A stretch of 64,000 nt of DNA from Xylona heveae TC161 (GCF_001619985.1 NW_017264194.1:2227511-2291510), one strand, 5' to 3'; positions 34,001-44,727 are shown, numbered from the stretch's first letter. Notes: generated by a model not told the origin, from the letters alone. Translations and numbers: made by a program.

Positions 34001-36017
34001 ACGGGAAGGAACGAGATGGGAGGGCATAACGCGCCCATCTTCTCTTGCCGCCCTCCTCTGGCTTCTCTCACTCAGCCCTGGCTTCTAACGCGATCATTGT
34101 GTTTCATTGGATCTGACCCTCTGAGAGCTGCTTGATGAACGTCGCGCAATGTCCCCTGATGTGGACAACGAGTGATACCAAAGCCATGGTAGGCTCGCTG
34201 CTGGATAGCCCTCACCGACAGGCGACGATCTCATCTGGCGGTATCAGAATCGTCGCGATGATGAGTTGGCACTGGCTGCTGTGGTTCAGCCCAGCCGGGT
34301 ATTGGATCCAACACAGCATGAATTAGCCATTCAATACACCAAAAGCTTGACACGCCCCGGATTTCGGAACATTGGGCCCTCTATCCCGGACGAATGTCAT
34401 CGTAAGAAGGTACCTGAATTTAGTCCATTCCGGGTTACTTCACTTTTGATCTGACGGGCATCGGCTCACGCATCAAGGACGCCAATGCGTGGCCCAACCC
34501 GATAGACTGCAACGCTTTTGCTGATGCATTAGCTGTTTCGTTACCCGTTTGAAATCGTGCAGCTTCACCGACCTTGTAACGCAGCATCAGCAGAATTCCT
34601 ATCGCGTGGCAGTGATGAAAATGGGCCACCAGGACCAAGGCATGCAATTGATGGGGCACGGACTGCCAAATTTTCCAACACGGACGTTGATTTAGGGCAG
34701 GAACGGCACATGACATCAGGCAGGCGTTTGCTGTCATGACAGCCTTCTGGCGTGTGGTCTCGCCAGGGGATTTTCTTCCTTTTAGTTGCTCCCCACTCCT
34801 GGCGGGATGACCTTTCGGCTGGAAGAGGCAAGATTAGCAGGGGGAAGAAGGAGGGTTGAGAAACTTTCAACCGGGGGAGGCCAGGGAATACTGCGGGTGT
34901 TCGCGGTGGCTCCACACTTTTCTTGGACAATTGAATTCAACGCAAAACAAGACCCACGGGTTCCTGCAAGACAGTGTTGGCAGATTGACTATCATGCCGT
35001 GATGGTTCGCCTGCAGGGCCACGCATCAACACATTGACGCCCCCAAGCGGCCTCAAGGCTCGGAAAAGCACGCAAGCTCAGCCGGCTTGTCGGAAAGGGT
35101 AACATAAGGCAACTCAATCGTACATCGAGTGTGGCTCAAATCGGGCCAGGGGCCAGGTCCCATTGGGAGAGCAAAGCTGCCAGATAGACACGAACCAGGG
35201 CTCAATAGGCCCCACGGCGCCAGCGCATCGGCCCGTTCCTGGGGCGAGCCCGTAGCATCTAAATGATGCACACGTTGTGTCCGTCGCTCGTTTCCTTCTC
35301 CTGACAGGGCAATTTTCAAAAAGGAATAGGATGGATGGACGGACGAAGACCGGGGTCTCGTTTGCAGACCGGCAAGTGTGTCTTCGGGTATGTTTGGGCC
35401 CCGGCCGTTGTTGGCGTTGGTAAGGGCGTGTGCTAAAGGAAGAGGGGGCAACATGTTGCTTGTTGGCTGTAGCTATGGTGGACTCTGCTCATTCGGTCTG
35501 TGTGGATTATCCGTGTTGACTCCTCTTACCCTTTTCCTTTTTTGGTTCCGAAAATCTTTTTCTTCGTTCATCTTGCATATGCCGGTTCATGAAATCAAAA
35601 ATGGTTTCTGGTCTGCTCTCACTGCTGCTTCAACACCGTTGTGCGGCGGATAGACCCTGGTGCAGCCGGGCTTGGCCGACCCTCATTGCTGGTGGTCAAT
35701 TGTTTGGCCCTATAAAGCAGCTATGGAACGACCATTGAAACGGGCATTTAGTCAACCGGCAAACTCAAACTGAAAAAAAAAGCAAAGTCGACAAGGACCA
35801 AAAGAGAAAAGAGAAGTACGAAAAAAAAGACCTCTGCTGCCTCTTTTTACTCGAATTTTTCTGTTTATTTTGGGCCCCGCGTCATCACTTGGCTTCGTTC
35901 TGTCCTTCTCGGCCTCCGTGGACGCCTAACCCCTCATTTTCCCGCCTTTTCTTGTTTGGTGTCGCGACGGCGTTGTTTGATACGACCATCGCTTCAACTA
36001 CCTTCACACCCTCAAAC
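31067..36017. other. 5-kb non-coding stretch
   Basis: Between the 448-aa gene and the dsRBD-like gene, both on the plus strand. No coding exon with family resemblance, no tRNA. It contains a TTTTA repeat (31991-32016), many short spurious frames, and near its end a TATA-like CCCTATAAAGC (35708-35718) followed by purine- and pyrimidine-rich leader sequence of the next gene. Confidence 0.5.
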
Positions 36018-37105
36018 ATGTCGAGCCCTATTTGTCCCTCTTCGCCGGCAGCGAACGGTGGCAGACAAAGTTCATGGCAGGAGCGCCTGCAAGGTGTGTC
36101 TGAGCCCCTAGAAAGCGCGCCCCCTACCCGCGCCACAATCATGACCCCTCCCCCTGACCCCACGTATCGCGGGGCTCAGTGTACCTTCACCAGACTTCTT
36201 TCCAAAACAATCAAAGCGGACATGGAAAGCGAATCTGCTCTTTCGAAGGACCATTCCTTTTTCTTGCTTCTGAGAGCACTTAAAACCAGCTGAAAAAGGG
36301 CACTCAAGGGAGGAAGTGCCAAGAAGCTCAGACCACCAGGCTAACGTTTTCAACTTTTGGTTGATGCGCAGAGCACTGCAAATCCGCACGCCTTCACCCT
36401 CCTGTCTGGACCATTGTATCTGACCGCCGAGGTAAATCACTTCTCTCTCCTTTTTTTTTTCTCTTCCTTTTGAGCTTCGTTTGAGTCTATCTATCGAGCG
36501 TTTGTTTGCCCAGCCTACAAGGGTTTCTACAGCGAGCCGGGTTGCTGCATCTACACGACCCTATGGGGGCGGTTCGACATGCTTTTTCGGTGTTCATTGA
36601 GTGAATTTCTTTTTCCTTTTTTCAAAAATTTTTTTTCCGCCGCCCGGTCGCAACCATTCTACCGCCTATCATATTTCTCCATGGATAGGAGAAGAAAGAA
36701 TTTTTGAGCGTCTTCTCAAGTCGTTCCCCTTCTTGATCCTCAAATATACATCTCTCACCCTTCAACACCCTGCACCCACGCCCCCTGAATGAAAATATCA
36801 AATCTGGGCATCGCTTCAAGAAACCCCAGTCACCTGCTCACCTCCAACCGACCTTGCTTACAAGTTTTTTTAATCAAAATCATACAGGCGGCCGCACAGC
36901 ATGGTCCAGTACCGTGACCGTATCGCCCAGCAATGCCCACAATGCGATGACCATCAGCGCTCGCTACTGGTACGATGGCCAATACGTCAATAACGCCAAG
37001 GAAGACGCCGCAGAAGTCGCTCTTCAAACTCTCCAAGGCGCTCAAGGCATAAGGTCCCCTGCCGCTGCAGCTGTTTCTTATCAGGGACAGATGCGGGGTT
37101 GGTAG
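36018..37105 (+). CDS. Small dsRBD-like protein, 117 aa
   Basis: Three exons, 36018-36093, 36372-36431 and 36888-37105, joined in phase. The product begins MSSPICPSSPAANGG, then WQERLQEHCKSARLHPPVWT, IVSDRRGGRTAWSSTVTV, ARYWYDGQYVNNAKEDAAEVALQTL and a short tail ending QMRGW. The order helix (WQERL..HC), strands (VWTIVSD, RTAWSSTVTV, ISARYWYDG) and a final Ala-rich helix (AKEDAAEVALQ) is that of a single double-stranded-RNA-binding motif, usually A..A...AA..AL at its end. I recall similar small proteins in filamentous ascomycetes with no known role. The introns are long for this genome (278 and 456 bases), and a 5-kb empty region lies upstream. RNA binding is predicted from the fold pattern only. 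Confidence 0.75.
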
Positions 37106-38579
37106 TATGGGCGCGTACTGAGAGCTACACATTTTGGTTGGGGACACAGCGCGAAACGGGCGTCGCGTTTCGTCGCGAGGCGAAATCTGCAAGAGAGCGA
37201 TGAACGAAAATATTTATGAACAAGAAGAATATCGATGGACGAAATTCAGCCGCGTTACTTTGAAGAGAGAGAAAAATCAAAAAAATGGGAGAAAAGAGAA
37301 GAGAGAGGAGGGCGAGGTGCTGCGACAAGAATTTTCTTTTCTTCTCTTGAGGATGGACGCGGAGAATCAGTGGATTGTCGACAAGCTCTTGGTCCAGAAG
37401 CAAGCCTAGACTTTTAGGTTCCAGGCTCTATCAACGTCTGGCATGACCTGCTGCGAATATCGTCTTTTACTTTGTCATTTACGGCTACAGTTATTTGCCC
37501 ATTCATTCGTTTCCCCTTCGCTTTTATTTTCTTCGCAGCCGTGATTGCTTCTAATACCTAAATCGTTATCACTACTCATTGTCTAATGTATCTTGACGAT
37601 ATGGTTCGATCTGTTTGTGAAAATTCCGATCCATATAAGTAGGAATAAGTGAGGCATTAACCCGACAGGTCTTTGATAGTCGTTTTGAATTGTCGTTTAT
37701 TTCTTTTTGATGAAATGAGCGATTGACTGACTGATTGATTTGCGCCTGCGCTTCTGATCCCCTAATCATCATTCGTCTTCTGCCTACGCCTTTAATCTCA
37801 TTTCTTTTGGCTGCACGCCATCCCCTAGAATGTCATGCTCCCAGACTTGAGTCGAATCATTTGGGTACTTTATGCATTTTAGCATACTAAACAGTGGAAA
37901 AATTGCAGATGTCGGCGCTTGGGCAGATGATCAGATACTGAGGTGATGGAAAATTGGTTAGATTTTTCATCATCATTACCATCATCCTCGTTTTTGTTAT
38001 TATTATTATTATTATTATTATTTGTTTTTATGATAGTCAATAGACCACGTAATAAATAACCCCATTAATATCTCCAGACTATTCTCTACTACGTACAAGC
38101 ACCTCTGCTGCCCCCAGTTGTGATCGCCCAATCCTCAATAGCTAAGGTTTGTTTGACAGAGTGGGAATATTCCGATTGATTTCCCCGCTTGCTCAGGTCA
38201 GGTCCGAGGGGGCAACGGGGTCAGTTCCTAGCTTACTCGTTGTTGTTGTTGTCGTTGCTTGCTTGCTTTACCTGCTTGCTTGCTTGGTGGTATTAACTAG
38301 CGAGAAACCCGCCAACTTACCTCCGTATATACTCCAACACTCCCCTTGTGCGTATATTCAAGCAACAGTTGAATATCCGACAACATTCGCATTTACTTTA
38401 CGAGTACTGTGATATTTCAACTTGCAATTTGTTTCTAGTATCTACTCTACTCGAGAAACAGCATCACTACCTTGTCAAACGCTCTCCCTCTATTACGCAC
38501 CACCGAGGCACACCAGCTGAACCCCACCGCGTCTCAAAGTTCGAAAGCAGATTGAAGCTTTTGAAAGAATAACACTACT

Positions 38580-38690
38580 GTCATACCGTCATACCGTCAT
38601 ACTGTCATACTGTCATACTGTCGCTGCAAGACGCGAGACGCGAGACGCAAGACACGGACGCAAGACGCAAATCGTAAGACGCAAAACGCG
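38580..38690. repeat. Two adjacent short tandem-repeat blocks
   Basis: An 8-bp unit CCGTCATA / CTGTCATA repeated about five times, directly followed by 7-9 bp units of the type GACGCGA / GACGCAA repeated about six times. Confidence 0.7.
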
Positions 38691-38790
38691 CAGCGCACAC
38701 TGTGAAATAATCCGACCAGACAAAACCTACGCGACAGGGACAACCTACCTTGTACAAAGGACACGATATACTCCGCGACATAAGAAAAGC

Positions 38791-38972
38791 GGGACGAGTT
38801 CATATCTGCGATCATCTGCCAGACAGAAAGCGGGACGAGTTTACATCTGCGAACATCTGTGGATCAGAAAAAGAGACGAGCTTAAGCAAGAAAGCGAAAA
38901 CAAAAGGGACAAAAAAAGGGACGAGTAAAAAAGACAGGGGGAACATAAAGGGACGGAAAGGCAGGACGAGTT
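38791..38972 (+). repeat. Recurring GGGACGAGT motif in the dad2 leader
   Basis: GGGACGAGT occurs at 38791, 38832 and 38918, with variants GAGACGAG (38873) and AGGACGAGTT (38963). The first two copies sit in a duplicated ~41-bp unit (GCGGGACGAGTT..CATCTGCGA.CATCTG). The whole tract is purine-rich on the plus strand. Confidence 0.65.
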
Positions 38973-39029
38973 AAAAAAGAAAGCGAAAATAAAAAGGACA
39001 GAAGAAAAGGACAGAAGGAGGACAAAAAA

Positions 39030-39841
39030 ATGGCGTACCAAAACAACCGCGGATACGCGACACAAATGCGAAACACAATGGGCTCCAACATCCCAGGCAT
39101 TGCCTCTTCTTCTGCCGGACAATCCCCTGCACTGCTGGCCCGGATCAACGAGAAGCGCGCCGAACTGGACAATCTCAGGCAATTGCGTGATCTCAGCGCA
39201 GGACTGGCGCAGGAGATGCAGACGCTGGAGAGTAAACTTGCTACGTTGTCGGATGGGACTGAAGGTATGATAACATTTTTTTAAATACATGAAGAGAGGA
39301 GAAGGACTGCGTGGCTCGCGGCTCTCCGCGTTTACCTACTCCTCGACATCCTTGTTTCCCTGCCCTTCAGAAAGGAAAGAAAACCATCAAAACAACAAAG
39401 AGGGAATGGCAAGCAGCAAAGCAGTCAAATAGTGATGGGCGTGGTTTATGGCGATGATGATTGAAAATGTGCTAACAAAAAGGACGTGTGTAGCTGTCGC
39501 GGCGGTGTTGTCGAACTGGCATAACGTGTTACGGGCGATCAATATGGCTTCCAGTAGGTCTATCCTATATGTTATATACAAGAGAGCGCGAGCGAGAGAA
39601 GGAGAGAGAGGGAGAGGGGAATGCATGGATGGGATATATGGGGAATATATGGATGGATGGATAGAGCTGACAATGGGATCTAGTGAAAATACCAAAACCC
39701 AAAGACGAAGAAGAAGACGAACAGCAGCAGGCGCTAAAAAGAGCGACAGGAGCAAATGTCCCGCTTCCGCAGACGCTGGTCCGGATACCTACGCAGCAAC
39801 ATACGACGCAGCCTGGCGCGCAGGAACCAGTGGAGGAATGA
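39030..39841 (+). CDS. dad2: DASH complex subunit Dad2
   Basis: Three exons, 39030-39264, 39494-39553 and 39684-39841, in phase, 150 aa. The core matches Dad2: LLARINEKRAELDNLRQLRDLSAGLAQEMQTLESKLATLSDGTE, then AVAAVLSNWHNVLRAINMAS, then KIPKPKDEEEDEQQQ and PLPQTLVRIPTQQ. The first helix is a coiled coil. Dad2 is one of the ten DASH/Dam1 subunits that ring microtubules and couple kinetochores to depolymerising ends. The C-tail is acidic and Gln-rich, as in relatives. The middle exon is only 60 bases. The AUG context AAAAAAATGG is good. Confidence 0.92.
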
Positions 39842-40470
39842 TTGTCTTCTTATGCTGAGACTGATGTGCGCTGAGTGGGTGCGGACCAAAATCAATTACG
39901 TATAAGCGGTGTCTAGTTTCTGGGTCAGGTCAGAGGGTTGAGAGCCATAGCTATTGCTTCTTTGGAGTTTAGGACGGGATATTTATCGGGTGATGCTTTA
40001 TTGTGATACCATATCGAGGAGTTTTATATATAACGGAAACAAAGGAACGAAAATCATTAGAGACAATTGAATGAACGTAGAAGGAAAGGAAAGAATGATA
40101 GACTTGTTATACGAATATATATAGTGGACTGGGATGCATTGCTATTCGTCTTGGGACGATTGATTTCGTAGCCAAGGATGTCAGCGCGGCATATATCATG
40201 CACATCCGTGTAAGTCTGAACTAGAGGTATATTTATTGATATTATATATCATTGATATTATTGATCATTGATAAGTGGTATATGGTATATGGAATAATCT
40301 TGGTAGAGTAAAGGGTATCGTTACTGCTGAAAAGAATCGTCTTCGCCTCTTGCGTCTGCTGCCGGATCGGATTCGAATAGATCCTGTTCCGAGTCTTTGT
40401 TTGGCGTCGTCTCTCGCGTTGAAGCTGCGTGGGAACTTAGTGGTGTTTCTGACGTGGTGCTTTTGAGTAC
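39842..40470. other. Convergent 3'-3' region dad2 / OCA-like gene
   Basis: 629 AT-rich bases with ATTGATATTATTGATCATTGAT-type short repeats near 40235-40275. No gene seen. Confidence 0.6.
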
Positions 40471-41515
40471 TTAATTATCATCAATAGCCACATTATGAGC
40501 ATTGATATGGTTGTGCTCATCCCCGTCGTGATCAGAGAAACGGTTGTCTGATTGGTCATGAGGATGTGCTTCTTGGTGTTGGTGTTGCTGAGGATTACTT
40601 GCTGCCGACCGTGCCAAAGGTGAAGACGAGGTTGACGTAGTCGTCGTCGTCGTCGATGAGCCTGACTGAAAAGGTTCCCGCAAAGCGTCTACGTCGACTG
40701 CCTCGAGGAATTCTTCGACTGCGTATCGCGCTTTTGTTCCGAGAAAACTTCGACTGCAAAACGTGGTTCGTCGTTAGAATGTACCGATCTGCGGGCTCTC
40801 CGCCCGGGCGGAAGCATCAAGCACGTACTATTCCAGAATCACACTTGTAAAGTTCCATCCCATGAGCACGCGGCGGATCACTCCGCAGAACATGCCGCCT
40901 GGGTCAACCACAAGAACGGGCCGTCTCTCTTCGGCCAGCACCGCAATCGCTTCTCGCCATCGTTTCACCGTGTTTTCGTGCCGTGGTGCGGTCCAGGCGT
41001 CGCCAGATGCGTGGAGTGGGAGGGAGGTATGTCGCCATTCAATGCAACTGTTGGCGCTGTTACTATGATTGCTGTTGTCGTTGTTATTGTGGTTGTTGTT
41101 GTTGGTATTATTTGATTCGGACGAGGCAAGGAGCGCTTGGATCGGTTTCGTCGGACGTTCAGGGTTTAGAGTAAGTATTGTACGAAGGCGGAGACTGCAC
41201 CAATGGCGAATTAGAAAAAAGTGAGGTATGGTGTACTGTTTCGGACTCAGTGCAGGAGATGAAAGTGTCCTCGGGAGAATAGGAAGCGTTCTCGGGAGGG
41301 ATGTCGTGCGACGTACGTTTTGAGAAATGATAGATTTATAAATTCCACAGCTGTAATAACAAAAAAGATTAGCAATTGGTAAAGGCAGCTGTTGGAACAA
41401 TTGATGGACACGTACAGGCGCAACGATAGATGCCTTCGGTGACAATGGCGAAGAGCTCGGGAGGTGTCAGGAGGAGGCTTTCTGGCGGAGGAACTCCGTC
41501 GCTGGGATGATCCAT
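40471..41515 (-). CDS. OCA/SIW14-type tyrosine-phosphatase-like protein, probable pseudophosphatase
   Basis: Four exons, 41515-41416, 41350-41317, 41194-40829 and 40753-40471, in phase, 260 aa. Family boxes are clear: PPELFAIVTEGIYRCASVEFINLSFLKTLRLRTILTLNPERPTKPI, the central helix TVKRWREAIAVLAEERRPVLVV, and YRSFLGTKARYAVEEFLEAVD. This is the atypical dual-specificity phosphatase family of yeast Oca1/2/4/6 and Siw14, the last being an inositol-pyrophosphate phosphatase. The P-loop reads VVDPGGMFCGVIRR: Asp142 where the Cys nucleophile belongs and Cys148 where the Arg belongs. Relatives of the Oca2/Oca4 kind also deviate here, so a scaffold role is likely. Residues 73-94 are an Asn/His/Ser insertion, and the tail from ~200 on is Ser/Thr, then His/Asp-rich. 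Confidence 0.8.
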
Positions 41516-42297
41516 TTGAAATATAACGAGTGACAGGGAGCGATCTAGAGTGCAAAGATTTAAGGATATTACAGGCGACGGCGCCGCGAATTGTGAGCCT
41601 GAGGCTTGCGACGAAGATAAAATCTCCGGAGGATGGGGATGTTCCGAGCTTCATGTTCCCCACACAAAGGCAAAAGTGGGCATAATGGTTGCTTATCGAT
41701 AACGGGTGTTTACGGACACCAGCTGACCGACGACAATACACTTGGTTACTGTGGAGGTGGGCAATGAGGAAGGAGCCAGCCTACTATGGGGAAAGGGATG
41801 GAATAGTGGACTATCACAGGCCTGTAATAGCTAATGGGCTAACTATAAGCTGATATCAGTGGTTAAGTGATAGTTATTGGGCCTACCCAGATTGCTTAAA
41901 TAGCTTGCATCTGCCCCCCTTTGGGGGTGGATTTTAGGGGAATTTATCATTGCTTTTTCACTGAATTTTTCATTATTCCTGATTATACTACCACCATGAC
42001 CTGTGCTACTACCAGATCCCCTCTAAGAATCCCACGTGACCGTCAAGCCTGGCAGTACTCGTGTTTTATCCTGCGCTAAGTTCGTATAAATATGCAAACG
42101 CTCAGTCGGAGCTTATGTTTGAGTCATCTCCTTGGCTGATGCCTGATATTTTAGTACTTTGAATTAGCTCTTCAAATTGAATGCTTTTTCTTTTGTCTGC
42201 ATTTGTGTTTGCGTTTGCGTTTGCGTTCTAATCTTCAGGTTGTTACATGAATTTTTTTTTTTTTTTGCATAACTCCGTACTTGTCAAGCTGGCCTTC
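41516..42297. other. Divergent promoter region
   Basis: 782 bases between the OCA-like gene and the hydrolase. Holds a small GC hairpin CCCCCTTTGGGGG (about 41914-41927), GTTTGC repeats near 42205-42225 and a T16 run right before the hydrolase frame. Confidence 0.55.
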
Positions 42298-43440
42298 ATG
42301 ATGTTGCAAAGACGAGCATTTTCTGGGAATACACGGTTGCTGGCAACTTTGAAGTCTTCTCGACCCTTGGAGCCTGTTTCTATTGCACGTACTCGATCCA
42401 TATTTCCGAATTTGCGTCAATTGAGCTCCTTACCTTATACCTCCTCAAAGGCCTCAATCTCCACCGTTCAGCTTCATGGCTTGGTCGACAAGCCAGGCTC
42501 CAGGATACAATCACGAAGATATACTACACCGCGAAACTATGACCCCAACTCACCTCGAGAGAACCAGACCATGACATTGCCAGACGGCAGGGAACTTGGT
42601 TTTGCAGAATACGGCTCACCTACAGGAACGCCCGTGTTTTATTTTCACGGTGATGTCGGATCAAGGATAGAAGTCGTGGAGTGGGACAAAGCCGCGAAGA
42701 AAAATGACATCCGGATCATCGGCGTCGACAGACCTGGCATGGGTCTGTCTAGCTTCCAGCCAGATCGGAAACTTCTGGACTGGCCAAAAGACGTGCGCGA
42801 GCTGGCACGGCATTTGGGAATCACGGAGTACCGCATTATTGGCGTGTCTGGGGGAGGCCCCTTCGTTCTCGCATGCGCTTATGCCATTCCTCAAAACGAA
42901 CTCAAGGCTGCAGGCGTCGTGGCAGGGATGGGATTGTGGTCGTATGGATTACGAGGCATGCGAGTTGTTCCTCGACTTACGTGGAACTTGACGAGCTGGA
43001 TGCCCGGAGCTTACGGAAAGCTCTTGGATTCATTACTTGTTCCTGCCGCACAAAATCCTGATATATCGGAAACAGACAAACTTGCTGCAAAAATAGTCAA
43101 GGAGTTTCGCGAGGGTGACCGGAAGTACTACGAACAGGATCCGTATATGACTACGGTCCTCCGTGACGTTTTACGAGCAGGATTCCAGCAAGGCTCCAAG
43201 GGTCTTGTCCATGATATCAAGATCATGACTCGGCATTGGGGGTTCGAATTGAAAGACATTTCTCAAGACAAGGTCCTGTTTTGGTACGGCTTGGACGACG
43301 AAAATACTACGCCTCGTGTGGGCCGTTTGATGCATAAAGAGATTCGGCAGTCAAAACTCACAGAATATCAAGGCACTACTCATTTTACCATCATGGGTAA
43401 GCATGGAGACAAGATCTTGTCAGAACTAATCAAGGCATAA
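42298..43440 (+). CDS. Alpha/beta-hydrolase, probably mitochondrial
   Basis: Single exon. The frame opens at ATG 42247, but that would put a T16 homopolymer (Phe run) inside the protein; ATG 42298 gives 380 aa and a basic, acid-free start MMLQRRAFSGNTRLLATLKSSRP typical of a mitochondrial presequence. The fold is an alpha/beta hydrolase: oxyanion box FYFHGDVGSR, DRPGMGLSS, nucleophile elbow GVSGGGPF (Ser ~184), acid in WYGLDDENT and His in GTTHFTIMG near the end. The triad is complete, so an active esterase, lipase or related hydrolase is expected. Substrate unknown. The closest feel is the generic fungal family with the YFHG.PGSR motif. Confidence 0.82.
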   Translation: MMLQRRAFSGNTRLLATLKSSRPLEPVSIARTRSIFPNLRQLSSLPYTSSKASISTVQLHGLVDKPGSRIQSRRYTTPRNYDPNSPRENQTMTLPDGRELGFAEYGSPTGTPVFYFHGDVGSRIEVVEWDKAAKKNDIRIIGVDRPGMGLSSFQPDRKLLDWPKDVRELARHLGITEYRIIGVSGGGPFVLACAYAIPQNELKAAGVVAGMGLWSYGLRGMRVVPRLTWNLTSWMPGAYGKLLDSLLVPAAQNPDISETDKLAAKIVKEFREGDRKYYEQDPYMTTVLRDVLRAGFQQGSKGLVHDIKIMTRHWGFELKDISQDKVLFWYGLDDENTTPRVGRLMHKEIRQSKLTEYQGTTHFTIMGKHGDKILSELIKA

Positions 43441-44436
43441 AATAGCGTGCTGGCACGCTGAGAGCAGACAGGGCAGCTGCTCTTTGGAGCAAAAAAAAAA
43501 AAAAAAAAAAATTTTATTTAACGCAAGCGACAAAAGAGTTCAGATGCCCCGTCTTCTCATTCGAAGAGCGGTTAAGGCATCCTACATCTCTACCCCTTCC
43601 CCGGTGCGGCCTCATCTAGGGGCGCCCCTCAGGCAGTTGGATAAATCCTTCTGCGATTGTGGCGACACCCCGACTCGAACTCACCCCGTGAAATTCCAGG
43701 ACTTTGCCAGAGAGCTATTAACCGCTCTGGCATTGTCCCTTCTGGTTCATATTGGTAGTGATTGACTCAGTATTTATGTTTGGTTGACAGTGAATGAAAA
43801 TAGCCCGGTGGCCCGGTGGCCGGCTGCATTCACACGATTCAAAGGTGCCCTGCATGTATTATAGACTCTATGTTATCTAGACTCCCCTCATATCGACTCA
43901 TCTCATACCCACTGCTGAATTCAATCTATTCTTCTTACTGAAAGTAATCCTCATTAGCAGCGACTTGGACTGTTTACTGTTTGAGCATATCCTCTATCCA
44001 GAGGGGCTTGTAGCTGTTTTACCCTAATGACATCGTAGGCCCGCTAAGGTTAGCTTAGCTTCTTACCTGTTTTGTCATCTCCCGCGGCGGGCTACAAACC
44101 AACTCCTTCGCCTCTTTCTCTTCACCTTCTTTCACCATCTTTTCCTGGCTGCTTGATCAGCCAGGACATAAATCAACGGTAAGTCCTTGCATCTTGCATT
44201 ATCCTACTTCTATTGTATCTGCATTCTCCGGCTCAGCCAACCCCTTTCAAATGATGAGATTTCAAAAATTATAGCATGTATTATCCGAAGTGACAGCACT
44301 TTCGGGTGCTTTCTACTGTGGAGCCTTTTATTTTCTCTGATCCGAAATTTCATTTCGCACCTTATTTCACATTCATTGCATCAATGCATAGAAGTGAACT
44401 ATGTAAGCTAACAGTTGTACTGAAGGTGCCGACAAG
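43441..44436. other. Intergenic region with SINE-like element and cnxG leader
   Basis: 996 bases. The first 300 contain the poly-A/tRNA-like element (43492-43739). Further on, GGTAAGTCC (about 44179) and an AG just before the MOCS2A ATG (near 44425) could bound a 5'-UTR intron of about 245 bases. Confidence 0.5.
43492..43739 (-). mobile_element. tRNA-derived SINE-like sequence or tRNA relic
   Basis: On the minus strand from 43739: GGGACAATG, an A-box-like TGCCAGAGCGGTTAA (about 43732-43718) and a B-box-like GAGTTCGAGTC (43682-43672), at a spacing fit for Pol III. The 3' strand TGTCGCC could pair only partly with the 5' end, and no sound anticodon arm folds, so it is not an intact tRNA gene. 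About 150 bases of unrelated sequence follow, ending in a run of over 20 T on this strand (43492-43515). A tRNA head, body and homopolymer tail resemble a SINE. I saw no clear target-site duplication. Confidence 0.35.
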
Positions 44437-44727
44437 ATGTCGTCGAGACCGCCACCTGGCCATTTTACACTGCTATACTTTGCATCTGCGACGGCATTTT
44501 CCAAAAAGGCGTCTGAGCACTTTGAATCGCCGCTACCGCTGACAAAGCTCTTCGAATTGCTCGAGAGCAAGTATCCTGGGATAAAAGAAAATGTTCTGCA
44601 CAGCTGCGCTGTGACGATCAATTTGGATTATGTGGACCTGGACTTGGACCAAGGTGCTGATGCAGAGCCAGTCATGATCAAAGAAGGCGATGAAGTTGCA
44701 ATTATACCCCCCGTCAGCTCAGGCTGA
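44437..44727 (+). CDS. cnxG: Molybdopterin synthase small (sulfur-carrier) subunit MOCS2A/MoaD
   Basis: Single exon, 96 aa, the size of MoaD-like ubiquitin-fold carriers. It reads GHFTLLYFASATAF, then LTKLFELLESKYPG and INLDYVDLD, ending EGDEVAIIPPVSSG. The C-terminal Gly, which is thiocarboxylated to carry sulfur for molybdopterin, is present; the residue before it is Ser rather than the Gly of human MOCS2A (SGG). I believe this Ser-Gly end is common in fungi. It works with a large subunit (MOCS2B) encoded elsewhere to make molybdenum cofactor for nitrate reductase. Fungal genetics calls this gene cnxG. Confidence 0.85.
   Translation: MSSRPPPGHFTLLYFASATAFSKKASEHFESPLPLTKLFELLESKYPGIKENVLHSCAVTINLDYVDLDLDQGADAEPVMIKEGDEVAIIPPVSSG

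Larger units (their letters stand above)
37106..39029. other. Repeat-rich region upstream of dad2
   Basis: 1.9 kb with no gene seen. It holds a (TAT)n run (37997-38023), (GCTT)n near 38255-38285, a tandem (CGTCATAC/T)n block near 38580-38622, GACGCAAG/GACGCGAG-type units to about 38690, and the GGGACGAG motif series (38791-38972) leading into the dad2 ATG. Confidence 0.6.

Noticed and set aside
41914-41927. GC hairpin CCCCCTTTGGGGG as a terminator
   Set aside because: It lies in a divergent promoter, not at a 3' end, and Pol II genes do not use such terminators.
42247-42297. Upstream ATG of the alpha/beta-hydrolase
   Set aside because: It would place a Phe run from a T16 homopolymer in the protein; the ATG pair at 42298 starts a typical presequence.
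43661-43739. A functional tRNA-Ser or tRNA-Leu gene
   Set aside because: A- and B-box-like strings are present, but acceptor and T stems mispair and no anticodon arm forms; kept only as a tRNA-derived relic.
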